A stretch of DNA of 64,000 nt, from assembly GCA_004153385.1 (NCBI GenBank), contig SDAL01000005.1, positions 124,001 to 188,000 on the forward strand. The letters run 5' to 3'. The translations under genes were made by a program, and so were the position numbers. Below the pieces are notes generated by a model that did not search any database, had not been told where the DNA came from, and saw only the letters and a program-made list of their open reading frames with translations. Shown piece by piece: positions 1 through 7,024 of this stretch. Origin of the DNA: Paracoccaceae bacterium (GTDB taxonomy: Bacteria; Pseudomonadota; Alphaproteobacteria; Rhodobacterales; Rhodobacteraceae). How positions within the stretch are numbered: the first letter of the stretch is position 1; each line of letters opens with the position of its first letter.

Positions 1-270
1 GCCATGCACCGCGCACATCCCGGCTGTGAGGGCGTGCTCAAGCAATCGTTGGTCGCATTGATCGCACCGACCCGCGCCGAGGCAGGCTGCATCCGATATG
101 AGCTGCACGAAGCACGCGGGCACCCCGGGCGGTTCCTTTTTTATGAGGTCTGGGAAACGCAGGCGCATCTTGATGCCCATGCCGCATCCGCGCATCTGGC
201 CGCCTATAACGAAACGAGCCGTGACTGGATCGCGGCCACCGAATTGCTGCCACTGGATTTCGTGGCCTGA
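1..270 (+). CDS. Antibiotic biosynthesis monooxygenase (ABM/YgiN-like) domain protein, 5' partial
   Basis: Small ferredoxin-like-fold protein of the ABM family. The visible part has the family hallmarks: PGCE near the N-terminus, an EAGCIRYELHE strand, FYEVWETQAHLDAHAAS and a closing helix and strand. Members are usually about 95-105 aa. Here an ATG at position 4 gives 88 aa, but the first beta strand (normally before PGCE) is missing, so the true start probably lies upstream of the window. It ends 15 bp before otnK and is in the same orientation, so it is likely part of the acid-sugar operon. ABM-domain proteins recur in sugar-acid operons as small accessory oxygenases or isomerase-like proteins; the substrate cannot be told from sequence. 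Confidence 0.75.
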   Translation, partial: AMHRAHPGCEGVLKQSLVALIAPTRAEAGCIRYELHEARGHPGRFLFYEVWETQAHLDAHAASAHLAAYNETSRDWIAATELLPLDFVA

Positions 271-285
271 GGGAGGAGAACCAGA

Positions 286-1530
286 ATGCTTTTGGGATGT
301 ATCGCCGATGATTTCACCGGCGCAAGTGATCTGGGAAATACGCTGACACGGGCAGGTATGCGCACGACACTGATGTCGGGTTTACCCGATGATCACGCAC
401 CGCTGGCCTGTGACGGCGCTATTATCGCACTAAAGACGCGATCAGTTCCTGTAAAAGAAGCGGTCCGTCAGTCACTCGCGGCACTGGAGTGGCTGCGCGG
501 GCAGGGCGCGCAGCAGATCCTGTTCAAATATTGCTCGACCTTCGATAGCACTGCCGCTGGCAATATCGACCCCGTAACAGAAGCCTTGATGGGCGCACTA
601 GGAACCGATCGTACGGTCTTCATCCCGGCCTTCCCCGGCACGGGGCGCAGGGTGTTTATGGGGCATCTTTTCGTCAATGACGTTTTACTGAACGAATGTG
701 GCATGCAAGACCACCCTCTAACGCCTATGACCGATCCCGATCTACGCCGTGTGCTGGCCTCGCAATCAGTGCGGCGCGTCGGACATCTTCCCTTGGCGGC
801 CTTGCGCGCAGACCAAGCCGTGCGGGCGATGGAGGCCGAAGTCGCGGCAGGCCGCCCGCTGATCGTTTGTGATACGCTCGATGACGCTGATCTTATCAGC
901 ATTGGCAAGGCGCTCAAAGGCTGGTCACTGGTCACAGGGGGATCGGGCATCGCACTGGGACTGGCCGAGAATTTTCGCGCGGCGGGCGCGGTAAGCAGCG
1001 CCCCATCAAAGCGCGCGCCTGAAACCGGCCCGGCGGTGATACTGTCGGGATCATGTTCAAGGATGTCGAACAGGCAGGTCGCCTATGCATGTGACCGAAT
1101 GCCCGGTTTCGCTATAGAGCCCGGGGCGCTTATGTCGGGGGCACTCGATCTTGAGGCGGTGCAGGATTTCATCCGCGCGGCGGGTAACGGGCCCAAGATC
1201 ATCTATTCGACCTCGGACCGTAGCGGGCTTGAGACAGGCCGCGCGGCCTATGATCACGCACAGCTTGCAGAACGGATCGAGGCTTTCTTTGGTGATCTGG
1301 CCCGCGCACTGGTGCGTGATGGTCACCGTCGGATCGTGGTTGGCGGAGGCGAGACCTCGGGGTCCGTTGTGCGCGCTCTTGGCATGGACCGGTTCGAGAT
1401 CGGCCCGGAAATAGACCCGGGAGTGCCCGTATTGATCGCGCCGGATGGTCTGCGCATTACGCTGAAAAGTGGCAATTTCGGACAGGAAGATTTTTACGAC
1501 CGCGCTGTGCGCGTGCTGGAGCAGGCATGA
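286..1530 (+). CDS. otnK: 3-oxo-tetronate 4-kinase (DUF1537 family)
   Basis: ATP-dependent kinase of the DUF1537 acid-sugar kinase family. It phosphorylates 3-oxo-tetronate (3-dehydro-L-erythronate or D-threonate isomers) at O4. The 414-aa protein starts with the conserved substrate-binding ADDFTGASDLGN and carries FKYCSTFDSTAAGNIDP, PAFPGTGRR and, in the C-terminal nucleotide-binding lobe, VVGGGETSG and LKSGNFG. A strong GGAGG ribosome site precedes the ATG. Its stop overlaps the otnC start (ATGA), and otnI follows, which is the otnK-otnC-otnI set established for L-threonate and D-erythronate catabolism. The dehydrogenase that feeds it (LtnD or DenD) is not in the window and probably lies upstream. 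Confidence 0.93.
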   Translation: MLLGCIADDFTGASDLGNTLTRAGMRTTLMSGLPDDHAPLACDGAIIALKTRSVPVKEAVRQSLAALEWLRGQGAQQILFKYCSTFDSTAAGNIDPVTEALMGALGTDRTVFIPAFPGTGRRVFMGHLFVNDVLLNECGMQDHPLTPMTDPDLRRVLASQSVRRVGHLPLAALRADQAVRAMEAEVAAGRPLIVCDTLDDADLISIGKALKGWSLVTGGSGIALGLAENFRAAGAVSSAPSKRAPETGPAVILSGSCSRMSNRQVAYACDRMPGFAIEPGALMSGALDLEAVQDFIRAAGNGPKIIYSTSDRSGLETGRAAYDHAQLAERIEAFFGDLARALVRDGHRRIVVGGGETSGSVVRALGMDRFEIGPEIDPGVPVLIAPDGLRITLKSGNFGQEDFYDRAVRVLEQA

Positions 1531-2165
1531 CCGAGACACGCATCAGAAACGACATTGTCACATTTGCCAAATCCCTGTTTGACCGCGGATACACGGCGGG
1601 GTCTTCGGGCAACATCTCTGTAAAACTGGACGATGGATTTCTTGTTACACCTACAAATTCCTGTCTGGGCTTTCTCGATGCGCACAGTCTGTCCCGGCTG
1701 GATTGTGATGGTAAGTATCAGTCGGGCGATGAACCGACCAAGGAATTGCCGCTGCATTTCGCCATGTACGCCGCCCGGCCCACGGCCCGTGCCGTCGTCC
1801 ATCTGCATTCGTCCTACGCGACGCTGTTGTCTTGCCTTGATGACACTGACCCGACAAGCGCACTTGCCCCGATCACGCCCTACGCTGTAATGCGCCTCGG
1901 GCCGGTTCCGATGGTGCCTTATACCAGACCGGGATCGGATACGATCCTCCCCTACATCCAAGCGGCTGCAGTCGATCATCCGGCAGTGTTGCTGGGCAAT
2001 CATGGTCCGGTCGTCAGCGCGGACAGTCTGGAAAAGGCGGTATTTGCCTCAGAAGAGCTTGAGGAGACAGCCAAACTTCTGGTTCTCGCAGGCGAGCGCC
2101 GTCTGCGGCTGTTAGGGCAGACGGATATCGACGATCTCAACACCACTTTCCGACTGAGGGACTGA
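1527..2165 (+). CDS. otnC: 3-oxo-tetronate 4-phosphate decarboxylase (class II aldolase fold)
   Basis: Class II aldolase/adducin-fold metalloenzyme of 212 aa. It decarboxylates 3-oxo-tetronate 4-phosphate to dihydroxyacetone phosphate. Visible are SSGNISVKL (residues 26-34), the metal-binding HLH at 92-94 followed by SSYATLLS, and the third-histidine region LLGNHGPVV. The ATG overlaps the otnK stop by 4 bp, so translation is probably coupled. In the DUF1537 pathways OtnC acts directly after OtnK. Family members also include fuculose-phosphate aldolase and ribulose-phosphate epimerase, but the neighbours make OtnC by far the best call. Confidence 0.92.
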   Translation: MTETRIRNDIVTFAKSLFDRGYTAGSSGNISVKLDDGFLVTPTNSCLGFLDAHSLSRLDCDGKYQSGDEPTKELPLHFAMYAARPTARAVVHLHSSYATLLSCLDDTDPTSALAPITPYAVMRLGPVPMVPYTRPGSDTILPYIQAAAVDHPAVLLGNHGPVVSADSLEKAVFASEELEETAKLLVLAGERRLRLLGQTDIDDLNTTFRLRD

Positions 2166-2169
2166 TCAT

Positions 2170-2943
2170 ATGAAGCGATTTTCTGCAAATCTCGGGTTTC
2201 TCTGGACGGATCTCGATCTGACCGACAGGATCCGTGCGGCGGCTGATGCGGGGTTCCGTGCGGTTGAATTGCACTGGCCATATGACACGCCCGCCGCGCA
2301 TATCCGGCGCACTTGTGCCGAGACCGGTGTCGAGTTGCTGGCAATGAACTCCCCTTTGGGCAACATTCGCGCGGGTGAAAGCGGGCTTGCAGCTTTGCCA
2401 GGGCGGGAGGCAGAGTTTCGTGACACCTTCCTGCGTGCGACCGATTACGCATTCGACGCAGGCGCATCACGGATGCATATCATGGCAGGGATTGTTTCGA
2501 ATTCCACCGCGACCCGTTCGGTTTTAGCTCGAAACCTGCAATGGGCCGAAGAGGCCGTGCCGGAGATGTCCTTCCTGCTGGAGCCACTGAACAACTTTGA
2601 CAAGCCCGGCTACCTGTACCACTTGCCCGAACAGGCGGTACGGGTCATCACGGAGGCAGGATTGCAGCGCACCCGTCTGATGTTCGACATCTATCACGTG
2701 GGCAGGGAAGGCCTAAGCCCACAAAAGGAGTTTGATCGCTTCGCCGCTCATACAGGGCACATACAGATCGCAGGCGTCCCGCATCGGATGGAGCCTTACT
2801 CAGGCACGGTGGACATGGCTGCCGTGCTGCGCCATGTGAGCACAAAAGGCTATCACGGGTGGATCGGGTGCGAATACCACCCCGAACGCACGCTCGAGGC
2901 AGGCCTTTCGCGGCTACGTGAGCTTGCCGATGTCTGCGCATAA
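2170..2943 (+). CDS. otnI: 2-oxo-tetronate isomerase (hydroxypyruvate isomerase family TIM barrel)
   Basis: AP-endonuclease-2-type TIM barrel of 257 aa that interconverts 2-oxo-tetronate and 3-oxo-tetronate, supplying OtnK. It begins KRFSANLGFLWTDLDL as hydroxypyruvate isomerases do. Metal-binding and catalytic residues are visible in LLEPLNNFD, MFDIYHVGREG and GCEYHPERT. It starts 4 bp after otnC with GAGGG just upstream. An isomerase is needed for the L-threonate branch but not for D-erythronate, so this operon probably serves L-threonate or another 2-oxo-tetronate source. Hydroxypyruvate isomerase activity is the main alternative. Confidence 0.9.
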   Translation: MKRFSANLGFLWTDLDLTDRIRAAADAGFRAVELHWPYDTPAAHIRRTCAETGVELLAMNSPLGNIRAGESGLAALPGREAEFRDTFLRATDYAFDAGASRMHIMAGIVSNSTATRSVLARNLQWAEEAVPEMSFLLEPLNNFDKPGYLYHLPEQAVRVITEAGLQRTRLMFDIYHVGREGLSPQKEFDRFAAHTGHIQIAGVPHRMEPYSGTVDMAAVLRHVSTKGYHGWIGCEYHPERTLEAGLSRLRELADVCA

Positions 2944-3354
2944 GACCCATGCGATATCGTCATTCATGCGGGAGGCTGCAAAACAGTCCAGGCGCAATGC
3001 TGGTCGGGAAGGATCAGTAGCCGCCGAACAAAACCGAGAGCTCGATGCCATCAAATGCAGCCAAGTAATAACAGCCTAAAAGTCGCTTTTCAAAATATCG
3101 GCGCATTTATTAGCTCATCCGAACATCTTGTGGAAGCGCGCGATCACCTCCGGAAGGGACTACGATTTGATGTTTCGTACGCCGTCGGGACATTGATCTG
3201 TGTGGGGCGTTACTTTTTCATTTCTTCTCCGAGGAACAGGGCATTTTTTCGCAGCTCAATTCAGAATATACAATATGATAGAAATATCTTATAGTCATTA
3301 TTATGTAATATAAAATAGTAAATAATCGACCACAAGAAGATCCAGATCCCCGTC
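2944..3354. other. Gene-free interval, AT-rich
   Basis: About 400 bp after otnI without a credible gene. The composition falls well below the surrounding GC content between about 3070 and 3340. I see no clean terminator hairpin. A short open frame at 3055-3294 has no recognisable domain and atypical composition. The interval is the border between the acid-sugar operon and the decayed IS region. Confidence 0.6.
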
Positions 3355-3870
3355 TGAATCAGATCCAGAACAAAACGGTCGCGACAAGCGCGATTGCTGA
3401 GAGGAATACGACGGGAGATCTGTCGTCCCGAGTGGTAAGCCGCCGCCAGTCCTTCTGGCGTCCGAACATGATCTCGATCCGGTTGCGCCTCTTGTATCTC
3501 CGATTGCCGTATTAGATCGGTTTGTCGCGCGACTTACGTTTCGGGATGCAAGGCTTGATCCCTCTTTCTATCAACGCCTCACGGAACCAGTCCGCATCCT
3601 GTCCTTGATCGCCCAGCAGCCAGTCAGCCGATGGCAGACTGCTCACAAGCGCGCTGGCACCGGCGTAGTCGCTGACCTGCCCACCAGTGATGAAGAACCG
3701 GATCAGACGCCCTGCGGCGTCGGTGACAGCATGCAGCTTCGTGTTCATGCCACCTTTCGTGCGCCCGATCAGCCTTCCACGCCCCCCTTTTTCAACCGCC
3801 GACTGGTGACCGTGCGGTCGCCTTGAGCTAAGTCACGTCGATCATGATCGTCTTCCGATCCGTTGGCAAG
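3355..3870 (-). mobile_element. IS5-family transposase remnant (broken)
   Basis: On the minus strand, pieces of an IS5-type DDE transposase can be read in order: IMIDVT then LKA, RTVTSRRLKKGG, LIGRTKGGMNTKLHAVTDA, GGQVSDYAGASALV, WLLGDQGQDADWF, then YKRRNRIEIMFGRQKDWRR and VATVLFWI. These are the family's usual C-terminal blocks (second D, and the YREK-like end). The reading frame is broken by a stop in place of a residue after CIPKRKSRDKPI (about 3511), a stop after IMIDVT (about 3836) and a frameshift near 3775. The N-terminal third is absent and the element abuts another broken gene. It is inactive. I could not define terminal inverted repeats. Confidence 0.85.
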
Positions 3871-4080
3871 TATGCCGACCGTGTAGCCATCGGGTTTCGC
3901 CTGTTTGGCGAGGTAGAAGTTGCCGACCATGGCACGCCACCCGGACGATTTTCGACACAGATCTTGTCGCCTGTGCGCGCTCCTTCTCTTTGGCAGGCGT
4001 CCGCGCGGTGATATCCATGCCACCGCTCAGCGGATCGGCTACGAGAAAGCTGATCGGCCGACGCGGATAGGGCATCCTTC
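3870..4080 (-). pseudogene. TctC-type (Bug family) solute-binding protein fragment, frameshifted
   Basis: Reading three minus-strand frames in turn gives the N-terminal half of a tripartite tricarboxylate transporter binding protein: YPRRPISFLVADPLSGG and MDITARTPAKE, then ATGDKICVENRPGG, then MVGNFYLAKQAKPDGYT and VGILANGSE. The order and spacing match the Bug/TctC consensus (YPxRPI, VENRPGxGG, PDGYT). At least two frameshifts are needed. The C-terminal two-thirds is missing and is replaced by the IS5 remnant. This is the relic of an organic-acid uptake gene that was probably interrupted by the IS and then decayed. Confidence 0.75.
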
Positions 4081-4584
4081 CATTCCTTCGAAATGATCAC
4101 ACCATTACACCCTGGGATCAGACACCTAGGCATGGCCCGGTCTGGCCCTTTCGATAGAAAACCCCGCCGGTGATCTGGATGTGACCCTCACGGCGCGGCG
4201 TTGCGCCGATGCGGTCCAGATCAGTCGTGCCGGATACCGATGCAATGCGCAGATGCTCGTTAAAGGGACGGCTCCGCTTTATTGCGCATCAAGAAAGCCG
4301 CGCGATGCCTTGATGGGCCGCGGGCTTTGACGGGGGATGGATCATCACGAACCGCCGGCTGTAAAGAACGCCCTTTGCCCTTTTGCGTGCCTGCGTTTTC
4401 GCGGTGGGCCACAAAGCGGACCGCCCGCCGCAGGGCGCGACAATATCGCGGCGGGCAGATGCGTGCCATCGTGCCCGCCTCCCCCCGATCTGCGGCAAGA
4501 TGGCGCGAACGCAGGAGAGAGAGGGCCGACAGTGTATGAACCCGTCAGGCCGCGCAGGCGGGCACGCGCCACCTGATACCGGCA
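4081..4584. other. Gene-free interval between TctC relic and mesD
   Basis: No intact gene. On the minus strand around 4140-4262 one frame reads like real protein (IASVSGTTDLDRIGATPRRE then GHIQITGGVFYRKG) and may be a fragment of another decayed gene, but I do not recognise the family. The GC-rich remainder up to 4584 has open frames in several phases without domain content, as expected by chance at this composition. Confidence 0.45.
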
Positions 4585-5613
4585 CTATGCAAGGAGTTCG
4601 TTGCGGACAATCTGCGCGCCTGCGCCCAAGGCATTCAGCTTGCCCCGCGCCACCTCGCGTGACAGGGGGGCCATGCCGCAATTGGTACATGGATAAAGCT
4701 TGTCGGCATCCACAAACTGCAGCGCTTTTCGCAGTACATCCGCCACAGCATCAGGGGTTTCAATGGTCTCGCTTGCCACATCAATGGCGCCGACCATCAC
4801 CTTTTTGCCACGAATAAGTTCGATCAGATCCATCGGAACGCGGGAATTCTGGCATTCGAGCGACACGATATCGATATTTGATTTCTGCAGCTTGGGGAAG
4901 ATTTCCTCGTACTGGCGCCACTCCTGCCCCAGCGTCTTTTTCCAGTCCGTATTGGCCTTGATTCCGTAGCCGTAGCAGATATGGACGGCTGTCTCGCAGT
5001 TCAGCCCTTCGATGGCGCGTTCCAGAGTGGCGATCCCCCAGTCGTTCACCTCGTCGAAAAACACGTTGAAGGCCGGTTCGTCGAACTGGATGATATCGAC
5101 GCCTGCCGCCTCCAGATCTCTGGCTTCCTGATTGAGGATCTTGGCAAATTCCCATGCCAGCTTCTCGCGGCTTTGGTAGTGGCCGTCATAGAGCGTGTCG
5201 ATCATGGTCATGGGACCGGGCAGCGCCCATTTGATCGGCGCTTTGGTCAGGCTGCGCAGGAACTTCGCATCTTCCACGAACACCGGCTTTGCGCGGGCCA
5301 CGGCGCCCACCACACTGGGCACGCTTGCATCATAGCGGTCGCGGATCCTCACGGTCTCGCGCTTTTCGAAATCCACGCCGTCCAGATGCTCGATAAATGT
5401 CGTGACAAAATGCTGGCGTGTCTGCTCGCCATCGCTGACGATATCGATGCCGGCAAGCTGTTGTTCGGCCAACGACACCCGCAGGGCATCTTGTTTGCCC
5501 TCGACAAGGGCCGCGCCCTCCAGTTTCCAAGGAGACCAGAGCGTTTTGGGTTCTGACAGCCAGGACGGTTTGGGCAGGCTGCCGGCCGTTGATGTGGGAA
5601 GCAGGGTTTTCAT
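4585..5613 (-). CDS. mesD: Core (folate-independent) methionine synthase MesD
   Basis: Methyl transfer to homocysteine by a core MetE-like barrel. The 342-aa protein has only the C-terminal catalytic barrel of cobalamin-independent methionine synthase and no N-terminal folate-binding half. The zinc-site pattern is visible as H211 and C213 in HICYGYG, E253 in SLECQN and C309/C312 in CTNCG; QFDEPAF (176-182) is also typical. The gene is 30 bp downstream of a DUF1852 gene in the same orientation. That pairing identifies the MesD family of aerobic bacteria, which needs the DUF1852 partner and oxygen but neither methyl-folate nor cobalamin. The methyl donor is unknown. Confidence 0.9.
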   Translation of the reverse strand: MKTLLPTSTAGSLPKPSWLSEPKTLWSPWKLEGAALVEGKQDALRVSLAEQQLAGIDIVSDGEQTRQHFVTTFIEHLDGVDFEKRETVRIRDRYDASVPSVVGAVARAKPVFVEDAKFLRSLTKAPIKWALPGPMTMIDTLYDGHYQSREKLAWEFAKILNQEARDLEAAGVDIIQFDEPAFNVFFDEVNDWGIATLERAIEGLNCETAVHICYGYGIKANTDWKKTLGQEWRQYEEIFPKLQKSNIDIVSLECQNSRVPMDLIELIRGKKVMVGAIDVASETIETPDAVADVLRKALQFVDADKLYPCTNCGMAPLSREVARGKLNALGAGAQIVRNELLA

Positions 5614-5643
5614 GACAGGGGACCTTGTGGACAGAAAATGTGA

Positions 5644-6624
5644 TTATTGCGCGTAGTGCGCCGACCAGCGTTCAAGCGTGCTGTGGTGGGGTTTGATGAA
5701 ATGCTCTTGGGCAAACCTGCCCTGTTCGACGGCCAGCCGGCTTCGCTCGTCGCGGTCATAAACGATCTGCGTGAGCGAATGGTCGCGGTGGTTCAGATCC
5801 GGCTGATACCACTGGCCTGCCGCAGAATTGGCATTGTAGATTTCGGGACGGTAGATCTTTTGGAAGGTCTCCATGGTGCTGATCGTGGCGATCAACTCAA
5901 GATCGGTGTAATCCCCCAAAAGATCGCCGGAGACATAAAATGCCAACGGGGCGACGCTGTTTGGCGGCATGAAATAGCGCACCTTCAGCCCCATCTTCGC
6001 GAAATAGTCTTCTGTCAAAGATGTGCCGGGGGACACATACTCATGGCCCAAAACGGGGTGATGGGTGCCTATACGACGATAGGTTTTGTTGCTTGAAACA
6101 CTCAGGCAGATGACAGGCGGCTTGCTGGAGTGCGCCTTGTAGGCCTCCGACGTCACGAACGCTTTGAACAGATTGCCATGCAATTCTCCGAAATTCTCGG
6201 GCACGCTGAAACCGGACCGGTTTTTGTTATGCTCTGGCAGCACGACGCTGAAATCATAATCGCGCACGTACGACGACAGGTTGTTGCCAGCGATGCCTTC
6301 GATCCGCTCGCCGGTCTTGTGATCGATAATCGTCGGCTTCAGGATCTCGATTGCCGGAAAGGCGTGTCCGGTGTTGTCCAGATCCATTTCCACACAGATG
6401 ATGTCAAGATCGAGCGCGTAGCGATCGCCTTTGGGATTGTCCCAATGTGCCAGCGCATTGAAGCGGTTGTCGATCATGCGCAAGGCATTGCGCAAGTTCT
6501 CCTCGCGCTTTTCGCCCCTCGCCAGATTGGCAAAGTTGGTGGTGATACGCGTGGCGTTTGCGGGGCGATAATTCTCGTCGAAACGGACACTGTTGAGAGC
6601 AAAGCTGTAATCTGTCTTCGTCAT
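5644..6624 (-). CDS. mesX: DUF1852 partner protein of methionine synthase MesD
   Basis: Member of DUF1852 (326 aa), the protein required together with MesD for oxygen-dependent methionine synthesis. The biochemical role is unresolved; it may generate or deliver the methyl group. The start is set at the ATG at 6624 (MTKTDYSFALNSVRFD), preceded by GAGGA nine bases upstream. An in-frame ATG further upstream lacks family similarity. The sequence runs through HWDNPKGDRYALDLD, a LKPTIIDHKTGERI segment and PNSVAPLAFYVSGD to a charged C-terminus. No signal peptide or membrane segment is visible, so it is cytoplasmic. It is the first gene of a two-gene operon with mesD. Confidence 0.9.
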   Translation of the reverse strand: MTKTDYSFALNSVRFDENYRPANATRITTNFANLARGEKREENLRNALRMIDNRFNALAHWDNPKGDRYALDLDIICVEMDLDNTGHAFPAIEILKPTIIDHKTGERIEGIAGNNLSSYVRDYDFSVVLPEHNKNRSGFSVPENFGELHGNLFKAFVTSEAYKAHSSKPPVICLSVSSNKTYRRIGTHHPVLGHEYVSPGTSLTEDYFAKMGLKVRYFMPPNSVAPLAFYVSGDLLGDYTDLELIATISTMETFQKIYRPEIYNANSAAGQWYQPDLNHRDHSLTQIVYDRDERSRLAVEQGRFAQEHFIKPHHSTLERWSAHYAQ

Positions 6625-6646
6625 GATCGCGTATCCTCGCGTCTGT

Positions 6647-6681
6647 GGTGCCTTGACGGCCTGTGAAGGCGACATGGCACC
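6647..6681 (-). promoter_or_regulatory. Inverted repeat in the mesX leader
   Basis: GGTGCC (6647-6652) and GGCACC (6676-6681) form a 6-bp outer stem around a smaller GCC/GGC hairpin, 23 bases upstream of the mesX start and so probably inside the leader RNA. It does not match the SAM-I, SAM-II or cobalamin riboswitch consensus that I know. It may be a structured leader or chance in GC-rich DNA. Confidence 0.25.
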
Positions 6682-6948
6682 CTAAAGGTGTTTATGCGTG
6701 CGTGGTCCATCGTCTGGTGATCTTGGACAACCGGACCCGGTGCATGCTGTATGCCTGTGTTGGAACATGAATAAAAATGATAGTATTGCACGTCCAAGTT
6801 GAATTTCATTCACATACCATGGGTTTATCGGCTGCCTGTATCGGGCATGATTGTGGTGCAAGACCGCCCGATGGCGATCAGGCCTCACGGGGCAGAAGGC
6901 GCGCTTGGGTCAAGAAATGCGTTCCAAATGTCGCATGTCGGCACATAA

Positions 6949-6967
6949 GTTGACAAAAACAGTCAAC
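6949..6967. promoter_or_regulatory. Perfect inverted repeat GTTGAC-N7-GTCAAC
   Basis: Six-base perfect arms with a 7-base spacer (AAAAACA), lying between the divergent mesX and TonB-receptor genes and 57 bp before the receptor start. TTGACA inside the left arm could also act as a -35 box for the receptor. The position fits an operator. The same architecture recurs at 40394-40412. Confidence 0.4.
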
Positions 6968-7024
6968 AAGATTGACGCGGGCGTCTTTCTCCTTCGATAA
7001 GCCTGAAAATCCCTGACACGAGTA

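Noticed and set aside
3055-3294. 79-codon open frame in the AT-rich gap
   Set aside because: No domain, no ribosome site, composition unlike neighbours; treated as intergenic.
6625-7024. SAM or cobalamin riboswitch for mesX or the TonB receptor
   Set aside because: Looked for SAM-I, SAM-II and B12-box consensus elements; none found. Only the weak inverted repeat is reported.
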